From contig JADNRY010000142.1 in NCBI GenBank assembly GCA_015501585.1, forward strand, positions 1 to 64,000: a stretch of 64,000 nucleotides of DNA, given 5' to 3'. Each line of letters begins with the position of its first letter. Position 1 is the stretch's first letter. Source of the stretch: Rhodocollybia butyracea. Lineage: Eukaryota; Basidiomycota; Agaricomycetes; Agaricales; Omphalotaceae. Both the position numbers and the translations under genes were made by a program. This document shows, one piece after another, positions 10,508 through 21,214 of the stretch. The notes under the pieces were generated by a model. The model was not told the origin of the DNA. It did not search any database and saw only the letters and a program-made list of their open reading frames with translations.

Positions 10508-13500
10508 TCATCTCGTGCTACCAACCTCAGTTGGAGGGAGCGGAACTGTACGTGAAATATGTATCAACTTTAAATTTGGACCAGCTCTCGAAAAATGCCA
10601 AGATTCAGCGATCAATACAGTAAACTCAGACTCCAATATGTATAAACGTTGCCCATCTACGAGGATGAGCCCCTCAATGTCATGTTGTAAACTCTTCACA
10701 GCAAGGTTCAATGCAGTTGCAGAGTCCTCAATGCCATTCTGCAAGATGTATTCATAGAAATCCTTGACCAGAGGGGGCCCGTCATCATCCGTCATCTCCC
10801 ATAATGTTCCAATCACTCTGGGGAATCCACAAAATTGTAGGGTCACGGCCAGACTGAGCGCTTCATCTGGTGTCTCTGGCTCACCCGCTGCACTATGGCA
10901 GGCGGCAAGAAATGCTAGTTCTGCCTTTGGAAGTCTCATCTCCAGGATCTTTAACAAGGAAAGCTGAGCGTTATGGAGCTCAAAGTACGATGACAGTGGC
11001 TCTTGTGGAGTACCTCGAGAGCCATGGCACGAGAAGTGTGCCCATGGATGATTAGGGAGTGCAGCAAGGACGGCTCTAGGGTCAGCTTTGTCATTCTTGA
11101 GAATCTCCGCTTTTTCTGCGAAAATATTTTTCATAACTATAAGTTCTTCTTCTACCTAGACGGGAACGTGTCAGCTTAATCCTTGTAGTAAAATCTTAAG
11201 AATGACATACCTTTGGAAGACTCATAGATTGCCCAATGGCTAGGACACTGGCTGACTTGTGCGCACCATCTGATTGAGACTGGCGTGCTGAAATTAACGA
11301 TGATAAGGTTGAAGTATAAGAGGAGATAAAATAGTCATGTAAGTTTTTCTCTCCAACATTGTAAGGCCCGGCGGCATGTATTGGGAATTGACTAAGCTTG
11401 CCCCCAGGACACCACCAGATACGTGAGTTCTCCTTAATGCCCACCCGCAGCAAGGACTTCACAACAGGTTCAACAACTATGGCCCACAGGGTACGTAGCA
11501 TTGTTAGGCTCTCCAGGACATCATTGGGAACTGGATGTTTGCTTTTCGGCTTTAGTCTAAGATCCAGCAGCCCTGAACTCGCTGTATCTCTGCTCCTGAT
11601 TTTTTCCATCTGTGACGAAAGGCTCCCAAGAAGCTCTGGGGCAGTGTCAGTGAGGGGTATGTGGAAAATCTCTCCATCGGGAAGGATGATAAGGGCATCA
11701 ATGAATAATTCAGCATGGTTCAGGAGAATCACAGGGCCACATTTTGCTGCGGCCTTGAGCTCATTGACAGGCGCTGGTCCTAAGAAGCTGGAGAAATCTG
11801 GTAAGCTCTGTATCTTAGACAGCATATCATTCCACCTCTCCGTCAACAGCCGTTGTTCTTTGATCTGCTGATCAAACGCTGCAGCGGACTGGTCCTGATT
11901 TGTGGTTGGCAGTTTCGAGTTCCGATTCTGTCTCACCATGGTAGCAGAACGGGAGGTTGGACTCTGCTTGAAACTGGAAGGCAAAAGAGTCGTATTGTCT
12001 CCCAGAACATTCAATGAATCAGAGGTGCGAGTACCAACCATGGAGCTAGATTTTGCTATTGCAAGATGTTCAAGGCGGGAGCTCAAGCTCTCAAACTCCT
12101 TAGCCATATCAGGATATTTAGCTCTGAGATCCGCAAGAGGCTGTCTAAAGCGACGAATCTTTGACCAGAACAGTGCCCTGCCCTGCTCAAATGTTTGTAA
12201 GGCTCCATCCAGATTCCCTTTGCGGAGAGCCCATGAAGTGGCTTCTGAGGCTAAGAATTTGACATCATCCCGGGAGAGGAGGCTGTGTTGCATTTCTACA
12301 GTAGCCCGCAAGAATAATGAACGCTGGACCAAAAGCAAGGCTTTGTCATATGCAACTGAAGTGGAAAGGTGATCAACTCCACGGCCTAACTTCACCCAAG
12401 CTATGGCAGCCTCAAATCGGTTCAACAATGAGGATGTACTAGTCTCCGAAGCTTCGTTTAGGCGGGTAAATGCGAAGTCTAGATTACCATTTGCCTTGTG
12501 CAAATCTGCAAGGGTAATAGAGATCTTTGGAAGTAATGGATCCATATTTTGTTTGGCTGTGGTGTATGCTTCCATGCAATATCTCAGAGCTTCCTCGAGG
12601 TCAGCTCTCTTCCCGCCATTCTCAAAACGCTTGTGGAGTAGTTTTGCAAGTGAGTTAAGTGAATAATAATGCCGATGCGGATGTCCTGGTGGACGTAAGC
12701 TCAAAGCTCCCCGTTCAAATTCAATCGCCTCATCAAGGTCCTTTGTTTCATGAACCTTATCAAAGCGCATACCCAGTGCAGTGGCAAGATTACTCAAAGA
12801 GAGCGCCCGATTGGGGTGACCAGTAGGACGTAACGTCAGTGATTCACGTTGATACTTGATGGCCTGATCTAGGTCCTCTAAGTCTCCAAGTAGAGTGAAC
12901 CGTGATGAAAGGGAAAAAGCATAACTCCCAAGTGTTGTCTCACGGCGATGATGCCCAACAGGATGGAGATCCAGAACAGCATGCTCCAGCTTGATGGCCT
13001 CATTCAAGTCATCTATGCGTCCAAACTCATCAAAGCGAGCTTGAAGTAAACCTGCAACACTCTCCAGTGCTGAATCATGACCTGGAACTCCATCAGACAA
13101 TTGCGTCAGGGCAGCCCGAGCATGCTCCAGGGCATCCTCAAGATCTTCCACATGGCCAAGCTGAACGAAGCGTGAAGCGAGGGAGGAGGCAAGGACACCA
13201 ACTGTGGCAATACGACTTGGACTATCAGGCGGGTGAAGGTCGAGGGTGGCCTGTCCATGTTTTACAGCTTCATGAAGATCGTTAATATCTCCAAGCTGAT
13301 AGAAGCGTGAAATATATAACTCGGTAAGGAGCTCAAGGCTGGCTGGACGCATAGGATGACCTGCCGGGTGAAGAACAAGTGATGCTTGGCCATACTCGAT
13401 AGCCTTCTTGAGATCATCCATTGTTCCCGAGTAATCCCTGGATTCTGCGTTCAGCTCTGGGACCAGGCCGTGTGATAAATTCTTTCTTTCTTCCTTCTTC

Positions 13501-15025
13501 CTTCCGCCCTCAAAAGCGCGCGCGTGAAGTAAGGAAGCCAAATTACCAAGCGCTGAAGGATAAGATGGGTGATCAGAAGGACAGCTGGATAAGGTGGCGT
13601 AACCATGATCTATGGCAGCGTATAGGTCGTTAATGTCGCTGAGATGGGAAAACCGTGAAAGAAGCAATTGGGAGAGGTGTGCGTGTGCTGTATGGCGCTC
13701 AGGATGACCTAGAGGTAGAACATCCAGCGCGTTTTGCTGATACTGTATGGCTTCCTGAAGGTCATCTGTGTTTCCCTGACTTAGAAAGTTTAATTGAAGT
13801 GAGTGAGAAAGATCTTCAAGAGCAAGCGAGTGATCGGGGTGACCAGGAGGACAAAGATTTAGTGTAATACGTCCAAGTTTAATGGCTTCCTGGAGGTCTT
13901 CCACTTGCCCAAACACTTCAAATCGAGTGCTCATGATTTTTGTAAGATTACCAACAGCAGCACCGTACTCGGGATGGCCAAAAGGATGAATGGCCATTGC
14001 GGCCTTTGCATGTTCCATAGCCTCCTTGATATCAGCCTCATGGTTAAGATTGTGGAATCGAGTACCAAGTGATACGGATAGTGAGTTAAGCGCCACACTC
14101 CGATTGGGATGGCCACTGGGGAAAAGGTCTAGAGATTCACGCTGAAGTTCGATTCCTTCATTGAGATCTTCCATGTGACCAGATTCAAGAAAACGAGTAT
14201 AAAGGAATCGAGAAAGATTGTCAAGAGATATTTCACGATAGGCGTGACCTCGTGGGCGCAGCAACAAAGCCGCATGCTCGTTCTCAAGACAATCATTCAG
14301 GTCTTTAACATTCCGGGTTTGATGAAACTGATGATGAAGGGAGAAAGCCAGATTACTATGCGCAATATGAAGGCAAGGATTGGTTTTAGGACGAAGAGCC
14401 ACCGTTTCACGAGCATACTTGATGGCCTCTTCAAGATTATCCATATCTCCGGAGACGTTGAAGCGAAAGGATAACGACATGGCCAGGTTTCCCAGCGATA
14501 TATGACGGTGAGGGTGGCTAGGAGGACGAAGCGCTAATGCCTCACGCTCATAAGCAATAGCAGCCTCTAGATCTGCAATAGGCGGAGGGCCTAGTCCTGC
14601 GCGTGTGAAGTGCAATTTGGATAGCTTGCTGAGTAAATGGCTACGCTCAGGATCACCTTTGGGACGGAGCCATAACATCCCTTGGAGTTTCAGCTGTTGC
14701 GCTTGGCTCATGAACCATCCGGCTGGATTTTCCCCTTCCAGAAACGACACAGTGTAAATCTTTCGGTATCGTTGAGTTGAGGATGAAGCAGATCGACAAT
14801 AAGCTAGATACTCACCTCTTCAGTGAGAGGGTCTTCCTCAGCCCAAGGACCTTGTTCGACGGATTCAACTACATCCCGAGTCTGCGTATACCCATTATCA
14901 GTCTCAAACTCCGCTTCTGTGGCATCACATTTACTTACCGTTACAGACACAACTCCTTGATTTTCGATTTCTGAACTCATAGTGGTATCGAGAAGAGAAT
15001 TGGGCAAAAGTTCGGTGTCAATCAA
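10508..15025 (-). CDS. TPR-CHAT protein (caspase-like protease domain), about 1468 aa
   Basis: Exons are 15025-14816, 14759-11211 and 11155-10508 (phase 0 throughout). After an acidic N-terminal 70 residues the protein has many TPR-like repeats of about 45 residues with a shared core (SLxNLAxSLxxRFxxxGxxxDLxEAI and LRPxGHPxR). The C-terminal CHAT domain, of the separase/caspase clan, carries the catalytic His in WAHFSCHG (about residue 1297) and Cys in AFLAACHSAAG (about 1339). CHAT proteins with TPRs are known as regulated proteases in prokaryotic defence and are expanded in Agaricomycetes. A role in nonself recognition or regulated cell death is inferred. The last about 50 residues are unusual for the family, so one more small intron near 10600-10660 is possible. 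The catalytic dyad is intact. Confidence 0.9.
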
Positions 15026-16123
15026 GCTGAGAGTGGGAAGGATCGACTGGAGGCGTTAGCGCAGTCACCAACGATATAAGTATATCATGAACACGTTCCA
15101 AAGGCTTGATACGCTGTATGGAATGCACCAATGGAGCTGTATCCTGACTCTATCACTCTGATAGGAAGTTCACAGCCAGGCTACAGCATTGAAATTTGAC
15201 GTTAGTGGCACGTCTGATCATGAATTCATCTGATCATTCCTCTAAAGCGCCCTGCTTTTGCTGTTATCAACGTCATCTAAACTCATCCAGGGAAAAAACG
15301 GCCGCATAAGGGCATGGAAGTCAATTCATGACCTGAACACAAGCGCCTCGATTGGCCAAACCCTTGGTCTTTGACTTCTCTATTGACAATGTTAGCGCGT
15401 TATATGAGTACTATACCCCATGACCTTCCCACAACTCGATTGACTCCGACTCGGAAAAAGTTAGTATCAGCTTCTGGACTCTTACGAAATGAAAATATCG
15501 CCCCAACAGCATTCACCGAGGTACCCATTCATCCCAGCGCCCTGTTCGACAGTGCCCCATCTATTCCAGAAGAGGAAGAAATCCGTACTTTTTTCCAAAC
15601 AATGTCGCTGGGCCTGCGTGGTCGACACGCACAAGGAAAATAAAGAGTACTGAGGAGTACAAGAGCGAATGCTTCCTCCGGAATACGGGAAATGAAAAGC
15701 AACGAGATGGCTAGGTGTACGAGTAGTTTGGTAGCGGGGCTTAGGACAAGAGAAGGTCACTTTCTATGGGATTGATGGGACTCACTACGACGGTGCTCAA
15801 GCTCGTCAAAATACCGGAGCCCCTTCAACATCAATTCGCGTTCGAAACTGGCTTTTCTTGTTTCTTGGCACTAATTGTGTAGTCATAATCTGGTCCACTG
15901 CCCATGCAGCTCCGCTATATCCATCGCTGCTTTATCATGTCACGTTCCCGCTTACTTGTGGCTCAGGCTCACCACCACCGTTATCACCCAAGACAGTATC
16001 GGAACATAGTATACTCTCTCCCTCGCGCTCAACCGAAGACAACTTGAATCGATCTCCCCGTGTTGTCAGGAGGAAACCAGAGATGTTTGAGATCTTGGTT
16101 GGATAGGTTGTTGTGGTTCCGGT
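15026..16123. other. Intergenic; two weak plus-strand ORFs
   Basis: A 90-codon frame (15371-15643) and an 82-codon frame (15858-16106) are open on the plus strand, but I see no homology or consistent splicing between them. Bases 15026-15370 are the probable promoter region of the TPR-CHAT gene. Confidence 0.35.
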
Positions 16124-17114
16124 TTAACCATCATAGACGTTGCTCTCCTCTTCACCAGCATAAGGACCGGCCAGACCGGGAGTTTCTCGTATGAATGCGA
16201 TTGGATAAGAAGGTGTTAGTGTATTTGGTTGAGTGCAGGAGTGGTTGCAGGGATAGATGGAGCGTTCAAAGGGTTCAAAACGTTCAGGCCTAGCCTCAGA
16301 GGTGGTGGACGAACAGTGATTGTGGTTCTTAGTCGTAGGTTCTGGAATCGAAATAGGATCAGAAGCAGTTTCGCCATCGCCTTCTATGGCAGCAGGAACA
16401 AGAACAACAGGAGCCTATAAAAGTAGACCTAGGTAAAGTCGAAAGAACACTCACAACGATCCAGCCCTTACAGAGCATTACTCGACAACCCTGGAGCTTA
16501 AAAAGCACCCTGATGTGGATATCCGCGAGGGTTGTTTTTGTACGTCTTTGAGAAGTTCTGGATCGGTAGCCGTCAAACATTCAGTTTGAGTCGTCTATTG
16601 GGCCGTCGATTTCAGAAATCCATGTGTCTTCTGAGTCGATGGCTCGTTTAGGTGGTTCCACCGCAAGTTGTCTTTCCATGTTCAACGAAGGCCAAAGTCT
16701 GAGTCTTCTTCTCCTAGTGAGCTGGTCCAGGTTAGGCAAAATTCCGTTTTACTTTAATGATATCCTTATTTCGTGAATCCGACCGAAGTGATAGAGCAAG
16801 CTTGAAAAGATTTTGGCGCCTGACTGACTTTTGCCGCTGGTCGGACCGCCGGTCCCTTCGATAGTACGTCCTCCTTCGCGGTGGGCTAAGGTCCAAGTTT
16901 TCTCGAGCGGTTTCGGACCAGACTTGGCAAGACGCAGGAGCTTCTCAGAACATGTACTACCCGAGATTTATCGGGGTAAAGGGATATTGTTCGAAACTCC
17001 CTTTCGCACTTCCTGCCATCTTGTGATGTTCGTTGCTACAGGTGCTGATGAAAAACCTAAATTACGCCGGCGTTGTCTTGTCACAAACCTTGCCAGATCT
17101 CTTACATCTGACAT
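16124..17114 (-). pseudogene. Unknown spliced gene interrupted by an in-frame TGA
   Basis: From ATG 17114, exons 17114-16998, 16943-16753 and 16713-16455 join in one frame using introns of 54 and 39 bp; the 39-bp intron has a CTAAC branch point. A TGA at 16583-16581 then interrupts, giving a 146-residue product ending EIDGPIDDSN. The same frame stays open beyond it (MFDGYRSRTSQ...), crosses a textbook intron (donor GTGAGT at 16454, acceptor ending at 16415) and continues for 96 residues to TAA at 16124. The retained intron suggests one gene with a nonsense mutation, though two adjacent genes cannot be excluded. The protein is basic in its N-terminal half (RLAKSGPKPLEK, SLKRRRLRLW) and acidic/Pro-rich at its end. 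I recognise no domain. Confidence 0.45.
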
Positions 17115-18377
17115 CTATTCCCCCCATTGACCGATCCTCTCAGCGCTCACAACTATGTTCACGAACTGGTGGCACCAGGTGGAGGAGCTCTCTTCCGGTC
17201 TCTTCACTCTCAGCCGTCACCACTGAAGTAAGAGAGATTGGTCAAAGCGAGGACCGGTGGGTATTCCAGTTGGGTCCAATGTAGAAGTAGTAGTAAATCT
17301 CACTTCGAAGTATTAAACCTAAGAAGTGGCTAGAGAAGATAATAATAATAATAACACAAAGAGCTTAACACTTAGCTCAACACTTGTTGCACTCGCTGCA
17401 ACGTCGTATTCACACAATATAGGTCACAGAGTATAAGGATCGATTGGAGAAGGCTACTCTAGCTATAGATGCAGTACTACTAAAAATGTGGACTCTACCA
17501 ACGCCGTGAAACTTGGAGCTTGGGCAACGGTTTTCATGGCATGTCGGAATGGAGACACTGCGAACTTGAGCATCACCGCCGCACTCGACGCACAGCAGTT
17601 GACGAAGAAACGACCAGCTAAGCCCGATTAACAGTCTGGTTTGCTGATCTGTATGTCTTAGTTTCCACAATATATCTCAGTTTTCTGTCTGTTCTTTTCT
17701 TTTTTTGGCTAATTTTATAATATCTTCTGTACTATCTAGTTCTATTAGTTCACTATCGATGAGGAAGCGTCTCTGGCGAGACAAAAAGACCATAATCTCC
17801 CCTCAAGGCCGGTCAGTATTTTTCTCCTCTGGTGTTCATTGCATTTCTGCTGGATATTCTGTCATTTCGTTCTCCTCAACTACAGCCAGCTCTCTATTTT
17901 TAGAAACCGGCCGGGATTGATTCTTATCCGCCTGACATTTGCTTTTTGGTGTATACCAGTACTTTCTTAAGTTGCCGATGATTTTGTGCCTTGTAGAACT
18001 GCTTGTTAATCGAACCCGCTTATCCTGATCTAGGGCTTTACTAAAAATTCTCACCCTAGGAAGTCTAAGACTAGGAGACAGCAGTGAGTACTTCGACCTG
18101 GGAATTTTCACTCGTCAATTGACTTTGTCAATGATGATCCATCTGAAAGTCTCTCTTTTTCTCTTTTCCCACTTGATTCCCCCGGCTTCCGTCCATATCC
18201 CAAGTCAAAAACGAATCGGCATGTATATTTTACCCGCGACTTGATTCTAGCTTGTCCATAATGAGTGGTGCATCTTCTCACATCCAACTGATATCAGGAT
18301 TCAGGGTTCGGTCCAGTGTCCATAGTTATCCTTTCTTCCCTAACGGTCATTGACCTCTGAAGCTTTCCAAAGGCAAC
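17115..18377. other. Intergenic with weak minus-strand reading frames
   Basis: Minus-strand frames at 17836-18111 (basic, starting MKIPRSKYSLLSP) and about 17690-17810 (starting MVFLSRQRRFLIDSE) look mildly protein-like, but no complete model could be built. The final 250 bases are the likely promoter of the UstYa gene. Confidence 0.35.
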
Positions 18378-19362
18378 ATGTGGCTTTCCGCTAGACGACT
18401 CTTGGATTTTCAAACCACGAAAAGATCCAGCATCCCCTATGAACCTCTGGAGGTAAACCCCATCTCTCACTCTATAGGGACAACCAATGAGTCCCCTCCG
18501 TACATTATTTCGGCGAAAACACCGTGTTTCAAACAAGCTGCAACGCTTAGTGTTGTTTTTCTTGCTGGTATCATATCTGGATCGTTTGCTACTTGGATTC
18601 CTAGAAACTTGAGCTGGACTGACCCAAGGACAACACAATTACTCGTGTACTGTATGTTCAGGCATACTATCAAGAGACATCTCAAATCTGACTACATACC
18701 ACCTTAGCTCCTGCTCAAGGCAGCATACAATACGAAGTCCGCCAGTTCAACTCCTCTATCAGAAACGATACCACAGAGTATCAGGGTACACCCACCGAGG
18801 CACTGGATAGAAAATGGAAAGACCTGTACGAATGCACGTCTCTCGTCTCATTTTTTTTATTGGGCGACGTTCTGACAGGCACCATATGTAGTTGGGGTCA
18901 GCCAGATTTCAGAAAGCGAGGCAAATAACTTGGTTCATAAGACTGTTCGAATCCCAGGAGACGAGGAGTACTACATCACAAGCCTGGAGGTTTTTCACCA
19001 GCTTCACTGTTTGGTAAGCAGACTATCGCGTTCCTCCATCACTACTTACATCGTTTCACGTATTTTTGCGGTAGAATCTCCTCCGGAAATCACTGTACCC
19101 GGAATACTACCCCTTGACACCTGTTGACCATCTGGATCACTGTGTTGACACTCTTCGCCAAGCCCTCACATGTACAGTTGATATCAGCCCGCTGAGTTGG
19201 AAGTGGGATGAGCGACTTCATATAACGGAGCCACAGTTGAATGGCACTCATCAGTGCATGAATTTTACCAAGATTCAGGAATGGGCACATCATCATCAAC
19301 TCAAGTCAGAGTTCAACAACACAGTAAATTTAGACTTGGGCCTGGGCCATGAGGGGCATTAA
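18378..19362 (+). CDS. UstYa/DUF3328-family oxidase-like protein, 269 aa
   Basis: Exons are 18378-18651, 18708-18833, 18892-19013 and 19075-19362, 810 nt in frame. A cytosolic N-terminus with IPYEPLE precedes one transmembrane helix (about residues 54-74). The lumenal domain has the family hallmarks: YSPAQ, DLYEFGVSQISESEA, and two HxxHC motifs, HQLHC (169-173) and HLDHC (193-197), followed by a Trp-rich end (DISPLSWKW) and HQCMNF. UstYa proteins install oxidative crosslinks or hydroxylations on secretory-pathway RiPPs such as ustiloxin and asperipin-2a; some act elsewhere, as in cyclochlorotine biosynthesis. Intron 2 appears to use a GC-AG pair (donor GCACGT at 18834), since only that splice keeps both frame and the conserved sequence. 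The start is the first suitable ATG. Its partner is very likely the repeat precursor 760 bp downstream on the same strand. Confidence 0.88.
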
Positions 19363-20121
19363 AAGGTTATTTATGAAGTTACACGTCATGGGCCTGAGCC
19401 ATTATGGTAGTTTTTATATTCCGGCTGATTACAGCTTTTGAATCCCATGCTTTAAGCTTCATCACATTCTCAACACATTGAGATGCTGGTGAAAATTAGC
19501 CCGAGTCACCAAGTCAGGAACCCAATACCTGACACACTGAAAGGGGGACGAAAAATATCAGTAGACATACCAGCGATAGAAGATTCACGCATGTTCTGGG
19601 GCTGGCGACATGAACCAACCTGAGCGGATACAATAGTACCAGATGCGATGAGAGGGAATAACGATTCCACTAATGGGTAGATGCAAGTCTGCATGAATGA
19701 TGAGATAGATACCAAGATAGATCCAACTTTCTTTTGTCTGTATGGCAAGCTCCGCCCTAATATCATGGACAAAGATTATCAACGCGCGGGTAAATCTACA
19801 CGCTTTGACTCAGGACATGGATGGATCCGAGAGGTTATGGACAAGAATCGAGACACGAGAAGATATTTACCCATCTTTCACTTCCTGTTTGGCCTTTTGT
19901 ACCGATAGAGTAGATCCTGATAAAGATATGACTAGGCAAGGCACTAGATTATAGATATCCTCAGGCTACTATTTGCTAAAAAGTGGTTTCCTGATGAAAG
20001 TCAGTGGATCTTGGTCGGCCTCTGTGTCACAAGTCATTTTCTAAATGGTATAAAGGGTGACCAGAAAAGTCAAAGATGAGCCGTCTAACTCTTCATTGAA
20101 CCTGGCTTGGATTTGACAGCA
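19363..20121. other. Spacer between UstYa gene and peptide precursor
   Basis: No convincing gene was seen here. Short frames on both strands (for example 19585-19782 minus) lack domains. The last part is the promoter of the precursor gene. Confidence 0.5.
20049..20054 (+). promoter_or_regulatory. TATA box of the peptide precursor
   Basis: TATAAA lies in the context GGTATAAAGGG, 73 bp before the ATG at 20122. This is a plausible distance for a strongly transcribed fungal gene with a short leader. Confidence 0.55.
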
Positions 20122-20812
20122 ATGAAACTCACCACCTTCTCTGCTGTTCTTGTGCTTGCTGTCACTGCAAGTGCCCAACCAGTCATTCACATTGTGAGCC
20201 TTCAATTTGTCTTTTTTTCTAACTGAATCTCATTCATAAAGGCTCAGCGCGATGTCAATGACGGCGCTGCAAACCCAGACAGGGCATTTCCCGGTTGGAA
20301 TGTGAGACATTGCATTCTTAAGTTATGTTCAACTGATTGCGAGACTATTTGCAGAAAAGATCTTCGGATGTAGACGATGCTTTTCCTGGCTGGAACGTGA
20401 GTGATGTTTCTCCTGTGGTTAGCTCTATCCTTGATCACTGACTGGGAAACTATTCACAGAAAAGGTCTTCGGATGTAGACGATGCTTTTCCTGGCTGGAA
20501 CGTGAGTGATGTTTCTCCTGTGGTTAGCTCTATCCTTGATCACTGATTGGGAAACTATTCACAGAAAAGATCTTCGGATGTAGACGATGCTTTTCCTGGC
20601 TGGAACGTGAGTGATGTTTCTCCTGTGGTTAGCTCTATCCTTGATCACTGATGGGAAACTAATCACAGAAAAGATCTTCGGATGTAGACGATGCTTTTCC
20701 TGGCTGGAATGTGAGCGATGCTTCTCTTGTGCTTGCTTACGTTTGATGAACTGAGCGAAACACCTTGCAGAGAAGAGCAGACTCTGATACGGTATCAAAT
20801 ATACAACTATAG
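20122..20812 (+). CDS. RiPP-like precursor with Kex2-bounded repeat peptides, 113 aa
   Basis: Seven small exons: 20122-20193, 20242-20301, 20355-20396, 20460-20501, 20565-20606, 20669-20710 and 20771-20812, all phase 0. Exon 1 encodes a classic signal peptide (MKLTTFSAVLVLAVTASA). Exon 2 holds a diverged copy ending DRAFPGWN. Exons 3-6 each encode exactly KRSSDVDDAFPGWN, and exon 7 begins RR and ends ADSDTVSNIQL. KR/RR sites would let Kex2 release four identical 12-mers in the Golgi. Repeated core peptides behind a signal peptide beside a UstYa gene define dikaritins (ustiloxin, phomopsin, asperipin-2a, epichloecyclin precursors). AFPGWN is the part shared by the diverged and identical copies, so it is the likely core; the Phe and Trp are candidate sites for UstYa crosslinking (inference). 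Alternatively this is a non-modified Kex2-processed peptide, like pheromones or KEP proteins. Confidence 0.87.
20355..20710 (+). repeat. Tandem exon-plus-intron units, 105 bp
   Basis: Four 42-bp exons are nearly identical in DNA (AAAAGATCTTCGGATGTAGA at the start of the first; AGG in place of AGA in the second; final AAT in place of AAC in the fourth). The introns after the first three are 63, 63 and 62 bp and also nearly identical, so the duplicated unit is exon plus intron (105/105/104 bp). The intron after the fourth exon has diverged. Confidence 0.95.
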
Positions 20813-21214
20813 GCACTTCAAGTCGGCGGACCCTTTTTAGTCTGATGCAGTCAAAACATACACATCCGATGCATCTTGGCTCCGGAAGGACGACCAGAGT
20901 GCGAATGTTCTCACTCCCTGTTGGTTAGGTTGAACGTATATTGTTAGTGCTACGGAATTGAGTTAGTTTCGGTCTTCTCTCTTTAACCAAATAAAACCTT
21001 CTTTCCTTCCTTCCTTCTGGTCCAAGTTCTGGTCAGCTGTTCATCTCAATTGATTTTCTTACTCATACTAATGTCGTCGTCTGTGACCAACAATAACAAC
21101 ATAATCTAAAGCTCTGGTTCTGATTCATCGATTCTACTTGTATGTATCGTACATCATCAAACTACACCTGTGTTGATCAGTTGAAGGCCTCTCGCACTGA
21201 GCAAACTTGAAATT
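20813..21214. other. 3' region of precursor gene; CTTC microsatellite
   Basis: No coding feature was seen. A short run of CTTC repeats lies at about 21000-21020. This is the convergent end between the peptide precursor and the AAA+ gene. Confidence 0.5.

Noticed and set aside
11398..12666. Plus-strand reading frames within the TPR-CHAT gene
   Set aside because: They are antisense shadows of the repetitive coding sequence, with no domains.
20355..20710. Regular 105-bp repeats that superficially resemble a CRISPR-like array
   Set aside because: The repeats are exon plus intron units encoding KR-bounded peptides with consensus splice sites, in a eukaryotic context.
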